Source: Chrysosporum bergii ANA360D (GTDB lineage Bacteria; Cyanobacteriota; Cyanobacteriia; Cyanobacteriales; Nostocaceae). From it: 56,242 bases of DNA. The position numbers and the translations under genes are program-made. The notes under the pieces were generated by a model. It made no database searches and was not told where the DNA came from. It was given only the letters and a program-made list of their open reading frames with translations. Positions within the stretch are counted from its first letter, which is position 1; each line of letters opens with the position of its first letter. The stretch is from NCBI RefSeq assembly GCF_029891735.1, contig NZ_JANQDH010000079.1, positions 1 to 56,242 of the forward strand, written 5' to 3'. Below, piece after piece: positions 19,416 through 27,406 of the stretch.

Positions 19416-19793
19416 ATGAAGGTATTTGAAAGTACCACAAAAAAGTTTTTTCTGGCCAGCTGGGTATCTATTAACCAAACAGAGACTAGTAAAGCTCCTG
19501 TAACCCAGTTAAACCATTCCACTCCTCAATTTCAGGGTGATATTCTCCGACCCCTGCGCCAGAGGATAGAAAATATTAAAATCAATAATCGCCAACTAGC
19601 TCACCGCTTGTGCAAACTGATTCCTGCTCAATGTCCTTTTGAGCGCGATGTCAAATTATTCGGGAAAACTTTGTTTCACATCCCCCCTATGTGTAAACTC
19701 AATCCCTTGTTTGAAGAAGTAGTTGCTTTACGCTTCCGAGCGTTGTGCTACCTTGCCGACGAATGTGGTGAGGATATATCCCACTACTGTTAA
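19416..19793 (+). CDS. Mo-dependent nitrogenase C-terminal-domain protein (Mo-nitro_C type)
   Basis: This 125-residue cyanobacterial protein matches the family annotated as Mo-dependent nitrogenase C-terminal domain. The conserved part is residues ~42-125: LRPLRQRIENIKINNRQLAHRLCKLIPAQ, CPFERDVKLFGKTLFHIPPMCKLNPL, then RFRALCYLADECGEDISHYC. Five cysteines in this stretch (LCKLIPAQC, MCKL, LCYLADEC) plus a terminal Cys suggest a metal or redox function, which is inferred only. Despite the name it is not nitrogenase itself and also occurs in non-fixing strains. The ATG is preceded by GAGGACTG. It is a single gene. Confidence 0.85.
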   Translation: MKVFESTTKKFFLASWVSINQTETSKAPVTQLNHSTPQFQGDILRPLRQRIENIKINNRQLAHRLCKLIPAQCPFERDVKLFGKTLFHIPPMCKLNPLFEEVVALRFRALCYLADECGEDISHYC

Positions 19794-19897
19794 TACTGGA
19801 TGCTAATTGTAACATCTAGACTCAAAAGTTAAGAGTTAGGAATAATTAATTATTCCTAACTCATTTCCTCAAAACCCTATTCCCTGTTCCCAATACT

Positions 19898-21859
19898 TCA
19901 ATTTTGAATTTTTGTACTCTGCCATTTGCGGATGGCTGCTTGAGCGTCTTCGTAAACAGCTGTCACCTCTGGGATTAAAGTAGCCGTTTCAATTGCTGCT
20001 TTAATATTGCCTTTTTCGGCTCGACTCTTGGCCAGTTGTAAAATTTCCTCACTCCATTGATTAATTAATTTTTGGGCGCTGTCAAATCCTGGTTGACCCG
20101 GTGGGACTCTTCTAGCGACTTCAATGGCGCGATTATATGTTGATGCTTGTCTGGGTTTAATTAAAGCTTGGGCTGCATCTAAAACAGTTTGATTACCGAT
20201 ATATTGTTCAGCTTCTAATTGCCATTGGCTAATTGCTGCTTGTGCTTGAGGATAAAGGTCTTGGTCTGGAGAAACTAATTGAGCAGCAGCAATGGCATTT
20301 TTATATTGTTTTTCTTGAGCGCGATCTTCTGCCAAGTCTAGAATCATGCGAGTCCAAATTTGAATATTGTCCTGAGCTTGTTGGTAGAGTGGTTCACTGG
20401 GTTGAATTTTGCTAGCAGTGGCGATGGCCTTGGCTAAATCACCAGGTTGAGTGGCTTGCAGAGACATTTTGCCTAATTCTAAAACTGCTTGACTTCGCTT
20501 TTCAGACTCAGATTGAGCAGTAATTTGGGGGCTAGATTGGTTTTTTGATCTCAGGGTTACTGGTGATGTTTCAGGGATAGCAGTATTACTTGATGGAGGT
20601 GATATTTTTTTGACTTGTAAAAATCTGGCTTGATTGCGAAGAGCAACTACAGAAATTAAAGCCACTACCAACATAGTGCCTCCTCCCCAAAATAAAAACT
20701 GTTTCCATAAAGGGGTATTTGCCTGATGCTTAGAACCAGAAGAAACATCACCTTGCCCACGGGGGATAAACCTTTTCCCTGTAGCCATTCGGTTGTTCAC
20801 CGGGTTTTTTTCCTGCTGGTACTGCTCTTTAGACAAGCTGGAAAGTGGTTGTTGTTCTAACTTGCCCATGGGTGGTATGAACTTGGATAAATTCACTGAT
20901 GAGGATGTGCCAGCGAGGCTGGTTTCCACACCCAGTCCTGGCCTGTTTTGGGTCGTGGTTAATAGAGGGGGGGCTGTAATTGCAACAGCAAAACTTTCGT
21001 CAGGAAAAATAAGTTGTTCCGCAGCACTGGTGGCTATGGTGCTGGAAAGTAGTTGTTTTCCCTTTGGCAACTCAACCTGCGGCAATAATGGTTGTGGGTA
21101 AGATGGAAAAATGGTAACGGGGTTTTGTGCAGGTCGCCAGTAGTGTTGGCATAATTCTGGGGTGAGAAGACTTATATAGCTTTCTAAGTCAGTTAAGTTA
21201 CTAGCTTGACGAGAACGCAAAGCCTCTAATAATGCTGCGGTGAAGAATCCGTGACCTAGTTCTCCACTTTCATGGGAGAATTGATCACATTGGCAAGAAA
21301 CAATAGTGGCAATTTGCAATTCTTGGGCAAGTTCCATAATTTCTAGTCCCACAGGACTATCTGCTTGACTACCAAAAGCACGGTTAATATCAAGCAGGAG
21401 CAATGTATTAATTTGGGCTAATTGTAAACTTTGCATTAGCGATCGCATTTCTATACCAGTTTCTTCTACTAATTCCGGATTTGCTTCCACTGGCATTAAG
21501 TAATCTTTGCCCTTGTAACTCACTCCATAACCGCTAAAGAATAACCATAGATGGTCTTGTGGTTGCCAACAAGTGGCTGTCAAATCTTCCAGCAACACGA
21601 GAATATTTTGTTTGGTGGGATAGGTGGATCTCTCCCTCATAGGTGGGGAAGAATCTGTCATTAACAGACAGTGTTGCTGGCTTAAACCTCCTTCTTGCAC
21701 CAAAAAATTGTTGAGCACTTCCGCATCTGCTTGAGCGCACCGTAAAGGTTGAAATAACTGATATTGATTGATGCCAATTGTAATCGCCCAGTAGTTTGCC
21801 ATCCCGCTTTTTGTAGGTTGTAGTTTTTGCTGTGCGGAGAATATGATCGCTTGACTCAC
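19898..21859 (-). CDS. Caspase-fold protein (orthocaspase type) lacking the His-Cys dyad, with TM and helical repeats
   Basis: The N-terminal peptidase C14-like domain (residues ~22-250) begins MANYWAITIGINQYQ. Active orthocaspases have SGHG and DxC. Here the positions read FFSGYG (Tyr111) and LLLLDINR (Asn159), so both catalytic residues are replaced and the domain is probably not a protease. A Pro/Ser/Gln-rich linker leads to one transmembrane helix (~385-405, FLFWGGGTMLVVALISVVAL). Three or four ~50-residue helical repeats follow (AIAAAQLVSPDQDLYPQAQAAISQW). Pseudo-orthocaspases are known in cyanobacteria. The start may be GTG at 21859 or ATG at 21802; the latter begins at the conserved domain. 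Confidence 0.85.
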   Translation of the reverse strand: MSQAIIFSAQQKLQPTKSGMANYWAITIGINQYQLFQPLRCAQADAEVLNNFLVQEGGLSQQHCLLMTDSSPPMRERSTYPTKQNILVLLEDLTATCWQPQDHLWLFFSGYGVSYKGKDYLMPVEANPELVEETGIEMRSLMQSLQLAQINTLLLLDINRAFGSQADSPVGLEIMELAQELQIATIVSCQCDQFSHESGELGHGFFTAALLEALRSRQASNLTDLESYISLLTPELCQHYWRPAQNPVTIFPSYPQPLLPQVELPKGKQLLSSTIATSAAEQLIFPDESFAVAITAPPLLTTTQNRPGLGVETSLAGTSSSVNLSKFIPPMGKLEQQPLSSLSKEQYQQEKNPVNNRMATGKRFIPRGQGDVSSGSKHQANTPLWKQFLFWGGGTMLVVALISVVALRNQARFLQVKKISPPSSNTAIPETSPVTLRSKNQSSPQITAQSESEKRSQAVLELGKMSLQATQPGDLAKAIATASKIQPSEPLYQQAQDNIQIWTRMILDLAEDRAQEKQYKNAIAAAQLVSPDQDLYPQAQAAISQWQLEAEQYIGNQTVLDAAQALIKPRQASTYNRAIEVARRVPPGQPGFDSAQKLINQWSEEILQLAKSRAEKGNIKAAIETATLIPEVTAVYEDAQAAIRKWQSTKIQN

Positions 21860-21946
21860 TGATCAGCAGTTTTTATTACAGTAAACTTAGATAATCATGC
21901 TTAGAAAGAATCAAATTACAGGTAATCAATAAGGAGTTATCGGTTT

Positions 21947-22504
21947 ATGACCAGGAGTATTGCTCATCAACTATCATTGATCATCTCCTTTCCATTTATT
22001 GGCCAAATTGCCAAAAAGATCCGGATTTTTCCGTTAGCTGTTTTACTTTTCTCCCCCATTTCTGTGTGGACTTTAACAGAAGCCATGGCTCCCCAAATAG
22101 TTCGTGCTTATACTGCTAGAGTTGATCTGAAGATTAATCGGCTTGGAGACGAAAGCTATGAAAGTATATTGCGGAGAGCAGAAGCGGTTTCACGGGCCGC
22201 TGCTCAACGTAGCTTTGACAAAGACATATTAACTACAGATGTGTCCGTAATCGTCACTGTAGAAAGTTATGGTTCCATGGCTCCTGTTTTGGCTTTAGAA
22301 GTTAGTCGCCAGCAATGGCGCACAAGCCCCGACCCTCAACGTTGGGCTACTTACTTCAAAACAGCGCGATCGCTCCTTTTATTTGATGCGAAACCACCAA
22401 TTTCGCAGAAAAATCAACCAGCCCCTATGATTGATGCAGCCGACAGTCCTGTCAATGTCACAGAAAATTCTGCTGATTCTCCGCCCCAGAAAGCAAAACA
22501 GTAG
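21947..22504 (+). CDS. Conserved cyanobacterial exported or membrane-anchored protein, unknown function
   Basis: The 185-residue protein has a basic start and one hydrophobic segment (~28-46, IFPLAVLLFSPISVWTL), consistent with an uncleaved anchor or a signal peptide. A compact domain follows (ARVDLKINRLGDESYESILRRAEAVSRAAAQRSFDKDILTTDVSVIVTVESYGSMAPVLALEVSR). The tail is Pro/Ala/Asn-rich and disordered. I do not recognise a named function. Similar proteins seem common in filamentous cyanobacteria. AAGGAG lies upstream with a long spacer (~10). It is divergent from the pseudo-caspase gene (88 bp). Confidence 0.7.
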   Translation: MTRSIAHQLSLIISFPFIGQIAKKIRIFPLAVLLFSPISVWTLTEAMAPQIVRAYTARVDLKINRLGDESYESILRRAEAVSRAAAQRSFDKDILTTDVSVIVTVESYGSMAPVLALEVSRQQWRTSPDPQRWATYFKTARSLLLFDAKPPISQKNQPAPMIDAADSPVNVTENSADSPPQKAKQ

Positions 22505-22609
22505 ATGGTAAAAAAACTCGGAAATCCCAATTTCCAGTTTCTGCCCTCTTCAAAGTGGAATTGATGGACTAGAATAGAAAGGTTGTCAAAAATTGCGATA
22601 TCCGCTACT

Positions 22610-22783
22610 ATGGCTGTTCCTAAGAAGAAAACATCCAAATCCAAACGAGATAAACGTCGAGCCACTTGGAGACAAAAAGCTGCCGTTGAGGCTCAAAAGG
22701 CCATTTCTATGGGCAAATCAATTTTGTCTGGACGTTCTACCTTTATCTATCCCACCACTGAAGAAGAGGAAGAAGAATCATAA
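22610..22783 (+). CDS. rpmF: 50S ribosomal protein L32
   Basis: The 57-residue protein [20 protein letters not shown]... is L32 of the large subunit. The motif [14 protein letters not shown] is diagnostic, and the acidic tail (EEEEEES) is seen in cyanobacterial homologs. The zinc-binding cysteines of some L32 proteins are absent, as in C-minus forms. The start is the ATG at 22610; an in-frame TTG at 22583 is spurious. It is 105 bp after the exported-protein gene and likely has its own promoter. Confidence 0.93.
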   Translation: MAVPKKKTSKSKRDKRRATWRQKAAVEAQKAISMGKSILSGRSTFIYPTTEEEEEES

Positions 22784-22893
22784 TTACCCAGTCAGGAAAA
22801 GCCAACTTTCAGATTTACTAATACTTTTATGAATGCTGTATCTAGGCTTTTTCTGGGCTGGCGTGATCAGATTATTAATGGTGAATCTTCAGT

Positions 22894-22950
22894 AAAAAAA
22901 AGGGTAATGAGTAGGGTAAACCTGTTACTCATTATCCAAAAAAATTTTTT
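22894..22950. terminator. Bidirectional terminator between rpmF and the aldehyde dehydrogenase
   Basis: Arms TAATGAGTA (22905-22913) and TACTCATTA (22926-22934) are extended by GGG/TCC. An eight-A run on the left (a T-run on the minus strand) and A8-T6 on the right flank them. It sits between two converging genes and can serve both. Confidence 0.8.
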
Positions 22951-22955
22951 GCACT

Positions 22956-24338
22956 TTAGCCAATAATTCTCTTTAAAGCTGATAATTTGCCTTGATAGGG
23001 AGCATATCGCCAGTTTAAATCCAGCCAAAAGTAATTTTTTAACACGCTTTTGTAATGGGAAAAAGTGTCAAAACTAGCCTTACCATGATAATTACCAATT
23101 CCGCTATCACCCACACCACCAAAAGGCAAAGATGAGATCCCAACTTGCATAATTGTGTCATTGAGACAAACGCCACCTGATGAAGTTTGTTGTAAAACTT
23201 GTTTTTGCAAATTGTGATTTTGAGTAAATAAATATAAAGCCAGAGGTTTTGGTCGGGAGTTAATTAAAGCGATCGCTTCTGTGATATCCTTATATTCAAT
23301 TATCGGCAAGATAGGACCAAAGATTTCCTCTTGCATAACTTTATCTGTTAAGGAAACATGATCCAGTAAGGTAGGGGCGATATAAAGTTCCCCAGGGTTA
23401 GTTTCTCCGCCAATAATAATCTGGCCATCTTTGAGCAAGTTAGCCAACCTGTCAAATTGTTTCTGGTTGATAATTCGGGCATAATCTGGACTATTTGCCG
23501 GATTATCTCCATAAAATTCTATCAGGCATTTTTTCATGCCATCCACTAAATCTTGTTTGATTTTTCCATTAACTAAAAGATAATCAGGAGCAATACAAGT
23601 TTGTCCAGCATTGAGAAATTTGCCCCAAACAATTCGTTTAACCGTGTGTTCTACATTAATTTCAGTATCAACAATACAAGGACTTTTCCCACCTAATTCT
23701 AAAGTAACTGGTGTCAGATGTTTAGCTGCTGCTGCCATGATGATTTTGCCAACAGCTGTACCACCAGTAAAAAAGATATGGTCGAACTTTTCTGCTAGGA
23801 GTTGTTGACTGGTTTCTACACTTCCTTCTACCACAGCAATATAATCTGGGTTAAAATACTTGCCCATGATCTCAGCTAACAAACTGGAAGTATGGGGGGC
23901 AATTTCTGAGGGTTTGAGGATTGTACAATTTCCCGCAGCTATGGAACCTACTAATGGTGAGATCATCAGTTGTAACGGATAATTCCAAGGTCCGATAATT
24001 AAAACAACTCCTAGGGGTTCTGGATAAATTTTAGCTGAGTATGGGAAAAACTTACCCGGCACTGGGGCTTTTTTAGGCTGACTCCAGGACTTGAGATGTT
24101 TGATAGCGTAATCAATTTCATTGACTACACCAATTTCTGTGGCATAACTTTCAAATTCTGGTTTGCGTAAATCAGCGTGTAATGCTTGAATAATTGGTTG
24201 TTTATTTGTAACTATTGCTTGTTTAAGAATTTTCAGGTGTTCAAGGCGAAAAGCAATATTTTTTGTTTGACCAGTCTGAAAAAAATCACGCTGCTTCCGG
24301 ATAATTGCCGCCACATTGGATAACTCTTGAGTAATCAT
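22956..24338 (-). CDS. Aldehyde dehydrogenase, class 3-like
   Basis: This is an NAD(P)-dependent aldehyde dehydrogenase of 460 residues, the short class 3 / fatty-aldehyde type. Motifs are GPWNYPLQL (116-124, catalytic Asn119), FTGGTAVG (190-197), ELGGKSP with general-base Glu214, and the nucleophile Cys248 in NAGQTCIAPD. The C-terminus carries SLPFGGVGDSGIGNYHGKASFDTFSH. Cyanobacterial members oxidise long-chain aldehydes, including lipid-peroxide and apocarotenoid aldehydes. That is family knowledge; the substrate here is unproven. It is a single gene. Confidence 0.93.
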   Translation of the reverse strand: MITQELSNVAAIIRKQRDFFQTGQTKNIAFRLEHLKILKQAIVTNKQPIIQALHADLRKPEFESYATEIGVVNEIDYAIKHLKSWSQPKKAPVPGKFFPYSAKIYPEPLGVVLIIGPWNYPLQLMISPLVGSIAAGNCTILKPSEIAPHTSSLLAEIMGKYFNPDYIAVVEGSVETSQQLLAEKFDHIFFTGGTAVGKIIMAAAAKHLTPVTLELGGKSPCIVDTEINVEHTVKRIVWGKFLNAGQTCIAPDYLLVNGKIKQDLVDGMKKCLIEFYGDNPANSPDYARIINQKQFDRLANLLKDGQIIIGGETNPGELYIAPTLLDHVSLTDKVMQEEIFGPILPIIEYKDITEAIALINSRPKPLALYLFTQNHNLQKQVLQQTSSGGVCLNDTIMQVGISSLPFGGVGDSGIGNYHGKASFDTFSHYKSVLKNYFWLDLNWRYAPYQGKLSALKRIIG

Positions 24339-24401
24339 ATTTCATATTTTGTTACTTATTAATAATTTTATAGCACCCTTCACGTAACTAGGTACATACT
24401 T

Positions 24402-24472
24402 AGCGGGCAAGATGCCCACACTACAAGACGATCATTTACATTTGTATCTCACCTGTTGAAGCAATCCTATAT
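24402..24472. repeat. Interspersed intergenic repeat, copy 2
   Basis: Direct copy of the element at 850-922, with a 23-bp identical core at 24430-24452. The internal palindrome GCGGGCAAGATGCCC is better preserved here. It is intergenic and non-coding. Confidence 0.55.
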
Positions 24473-24579
24473 ATTCCTACTGATTTATACTATGTTCGTT
24501 AAATCACTTATGTTTACTACAGTCATTACACTCCTCCTTGACTTATTAAGTAATCAAGCAAACCTCCACCACCAAGAAA

Positions 24580-24607
24580 GTAGAGACGTTCCATGGAGCG
24601 TCTCTAC
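24580..24607. repeat. 28-bp palindromic repeat, copy 2 (intact)
   Basis: Perfect 9-bp arms GTAGAGACG (24580-24588) and CGTCTCTAC (24599-24607) around a 10-bp centre that itself contains CCATGG. It is the best copy of the family. Confidence 0.7.
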
Positions 24608-24662
24608 AATGGTACACCTAAGACACCTAAGAGATGTCTAATAATTTATGTCTGGCTTGATA

Positions 24663-26750
24663 TCAAACCCAAGCATAGAAAGTGCCGCTCTCTAACCCCG
24701 CAGTCTGGGGACTAGTAGGCTGTGGTGTAGAGGATAATGCACCAGAACCTCCCTGTACTGCTGTTCCAGTAATAAGGTCCGCTACTTGGGCAGGAGAGAG
24801 ATTAGGCGCTGCACCCATTAAAATTGCTGCTGCACCTGCAACATGAGGCGTTGCCATAGAAGTACCGCTATAACGTGCAAAGCCACCACCAGGAACTGTG
24901 GAATACACACTAACCCCTGCTGCTGTGACATAGTTGGGTACTCTTAGTCCATCACCGTTGAAATCTTGCTCACCCCCAGCGCGATTAGAGAAACCAGCAA
25001 TGTCACCATTACTATTTATTGCACCTACTACTAAGCCATTTTCTGCTGCGTAAGCACCAGGATTCTCTGGGCTATCCCCCCCTGAATTGCCAGCAGCCAT
25101 AACAACCAATGAACCTCTAGAGGTGGCATACTGGATGGCGCTGTTGATTGTTGGATTTACCCCACCGCCTCCGAGGGACATATTAATCACATGAGCGCCG
25201 TTGTCTACGGCATAGCGGATACCAGCAGCAATATCTGTAATATAACCTGACCCATCATCACCAAGTACCTTGACTGCCATAATTTTGGCATCCGGGGCTA
25301 CACCAGAGATGCCAATGTTATTGGCTTCAGCAGCAATAGTGCCGGCTACATGAGTACCGTGACCTTGCACATCATTGGGGTTGTTGTCCCGATTGGCAAA
25401 GTCCCAGCCACGGACATCATCAATATAGCCGTTGCGGTCATCATCAATACCATTTCCAGCAATTTCGTCGGTATTGATCCAGATATTATCATTGAGGTCT
25501 GAGTGAGTCCAATCTACACCAGTATCTAGCACAGCCACCACTGTACCTTGCCCTCTGTAGCCCATAGCCCATGCTTCAGGGGCACCAATACGATCGAGAC
25601 CCCAGCTGTTACCTCCTAAATCACTGACCCTTGGTACATTTACACCTAGTAGTTGCGCTAAGGCTAAATCTACTCTGGTTTCGCCGTAGCCAGTGATCTC
25701 ACTGTAATCCGTAGATCGGAGGCTAGAAGAAAGGGTGTATGTACCTGTGAAGGAATCATTATACGAGCCGGCTGAAAGGTAGTATGTTCCCGATGTATTT
25801 GATCTGAAGATAATCTGAGAATCACGAGAGCTGTTGGCATCGTCATTGTAGGCTATGACGTTCCCGTTGCTATCCAACAGACGCAGATAGGTATCACTGA
25901 GGGTGTTGCCATTCAGGTTAAAATGATAGACAGATCCTTGTTGTAGGTCAATGGCAAACCAATCGCGATCGCCTTCGGTTTCTAAGTTCCCTGTTATGGA
26001 CCCATCGACATTAACACGTCCTCTCGTGGTAGTGTTATTAGCATAGTCGTCTTGGGGAGCAACGGAAAGGACGGTAGAAGAAAGGGTGTATGTACCTCTG
26101 TACCAATCGGAGAAAGAGCCGGCAGAGAGGTAGTATGTTCCTGATGTATTTGCTCTGAAGACAATCTGAGAATTATAGGAGCCGTTAGCATCGTCATTCT
26201 CGGTAACTAAGTTGCCGTTGCTATCCAACAGGCGCAGATAGGTATCACTGAGGGTGTTGCCATTCAGGTTAAACTGATATTCAGTCCCCGCTTGTAGTTC
26301 AACCCGAAACCAATCGCGATCGCCTCTTGTTTCTAAGTTCCCTGTTATAGACCCATCCACATTGAGACGGCCTGTGGTGGTGGTGTTATTAGCATAGTCG
26401 TCGGAAAGGACAGTAGAAGAAAGGGTGTATGTACCTCTGTACCAATCGTAGAAAGAGCCGGCAGAGAGGTAGAATGTCCCTGATGTGTTGGCAGTGAAGA
26501 CAATCTGAGAATTACGGGAGCCGTTAGCATCGTCATTGTATGTGACTAAGTTACCGTTGCTATCCAACAGACGCAGATAGGTATCACTGAGGGTGTTGCC
26601 ATTCAGGTTAAACTGATATTCAGTCCCTGCTTGTAGTTCAACCCGAAACCAATCGCGATCGCCTCTTGTCTCTAAGTTCCCCGTTATAGACCCTCCCACA
26701 TTGAGACGGCCTGTGGTGGTGGTGTTATTAGCATAATCATCTATTGTCAT
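24663..26750 (-). CDS. Subtilisin-like S8 peptidase with three N-terminal PPC domains
   Basis: The 695-residue protein begins with three tandem pre-peptidase C-terminal (PPC) beta-sandwich repeats at ~4-115, 117-228 and 234-345. Each starts DDYANNTTT.GR and contains DRDWF and the block LRLLDSNGN. An S8 subtilase domain follows with Asp409 (VAVLDTGVDW), His465 (GHGTHVAGT) and Ser630 (SGTSMATPHVAG). No N-terminal signal peptide is present, so secretion by a type I or other leaderless route is inferred. PPC modules normally follow the protease domain; here they precede it. GGAG seven bases before the ATG supports the start. The role is probably extracellular proteolysis. Confidence 0.93.
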   Translation of the reverse strand: MTIDDYANNTTTTGRLNVGGSITGNLETRGDRDWFRVELQAGTEYQFNLNGNTLSDTYLRLLDSNGNLVTYNDDANGSRNSQIVFTANTSGTFYLSAGSFYDWYRGTYTLSSTVLSDDYANNTTTTGRLNVDGSITGNLETRGDRDWFRVELQAGTEYQFNLNGNTLSDTYLRLLDSNGNLVTENDDANGSYNSQIVFRANTSGTYYLSAGSFSDWYRGTYTLSSTVLSVAPQDDYANNTTTRGRVNVDGSITGNLETEGDRDWFAIDLQQGSVYHFNLNGNTLSDTYLRLLDSNGNVIAYNDDANSSRDSQIIFRSNTSGTYYLSAGSYNDSFTGTYTLSSSLRSTDYSEITGYGETRVDLALAQLLGVNVPRVSDLGGNSWGLDRIGAPEAWAMGYRGQGTVVAVLDTGVDWTHSDLNDNIWINTDEIAGNGIDDDRNGYIDDVRGWDFANRDNNPNDVQGHGTHVAGTIAAEANNIGISGVAPDAKIMAVKVLGDDGSGYITDIAAGIRYAVDNGAHVINMSLGGGGVNPTINSAIQYATSRGSLVVMAAGNSGGDSPENPGAYAAENGLVVGAINSNGDIAGFSNRAGGEQDFNGDGLRVPNYVTAAGVSVYSTVPGGGFARYSGTSMATPHVAGAAAILMGAAPNLSPAQVADLITGTAVQGGSGALSSTPQPTSPQTAGLESGTFYAWV
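25710..26745. repeat. Three tandem ~340-350 bp coding repeats (PPC domains)
   Basis: The protease gene has three near-identical units with a period of 113-117 codons. Copies 1 and 2 (the right-hand ones on the plus strand) are almost identical at the nucleotide level. Copy 3 has drifted (EGDRDWFAIDLQQGSVYHF). This points to recent duplication and possible copy-number change. Confidence 0.85.
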
Positions 26751-27406
26751 GGAAAGAACTCCTAATTTAAAAAAATTTTTCCAGTTGGCAAATTCCTAAC
26801 TGTTTCCCAGATAAATTTGGGGGTTGAAGTCACCACGAGATAGTTTGAGCTATTCGCAGTTCTTGGGATATTGGTTAATACGCTGCTGGTTCAAGGTTGA
26901 CTTCAAGAATGTTCCCTAACCAACCACGAACCACTTACTTACTTGATCAAGACGAATTAGCATCTTTTCTGTTTGATGCAGTGGCACTTTTAACTAACTG
27001 CCTGAATGTAAACTTAATGCAGCATCTATCACACTTACTCAATTTAACATAGAAAAAGTGATTTAAATGGTACAGACAACTTCTTATTACAATCTTTTCA
27101 AGATTGACATAATTGACCGAGAAAACCCTTAAATTGCAACCAGGGGCTAATTTATTTCCGGTTTGCTATTGCTTATTACTACAAACTTTGCGTATAAATC
27201 AGTAACATAAGTATGATTTTAAAGTAATTGATAAGCTCTTAATCAGCTAAATCCAATCATTTGTACTTGATCAATACTTGATCAATATAGGTAGTGCCGG
27301 CATCTTCCCTAGGGTTATACAAATTAAATCTCGACTTTAGACTAAAAGCACATAAAAAACCCCCAGATGTTCCTGGGGGGTGGGGTATTTGCTAAGAAAC
27401 TATGAA
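26751..27406. other. Upstream region of the protease; ureC terminator
   Basis: This is 656 bp without a gene. It contains the ureC terminator (27353-27380), a tandem 11-bp repeat TACTTGATCAA (27264-27285) with the palindrome TTGATCAA, and a distant pair TTGAAGTC/GACTTCAA (26824-26831, 26899-26906). The protease promoter should lie here. Confidence 0.5.
27353..27380 (-). terminator. Rho-independent terminator of the urease operon
   Basis: On the minus strand CCCCCAGG-AACAT-CTGGGGG is followed by TTTTTT. It is a strong intrinsic terminator 27 bp past the ureC stop. It ends the transcript here, so ureEFG cannot be the distal part of this operon. Confidence 0.92.

Larger units (their letters stand above)
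24339..24662. other. Intergenic region rich in repeats
   Basis: This is 324 bp between ALDH and the protease. It holds the second copy of the interspersed repeat (24402-24472) and a 28-bp palindrome (24580-24607). A 61-codon frame (24456-24641) spans both repeats and is not convincing as a gene. Confidence 0.55.

Noticed and set aside
24456-24641. 61-codon frame between ALDH and protease
   Set aside because: It is made of interspersed repeat and palindrome sequence and has no family signature.
25710-26745. CRISPR or mobile repeat array
   Set aside because: The ~345-bp units encode PPC domains in frame within the protease.
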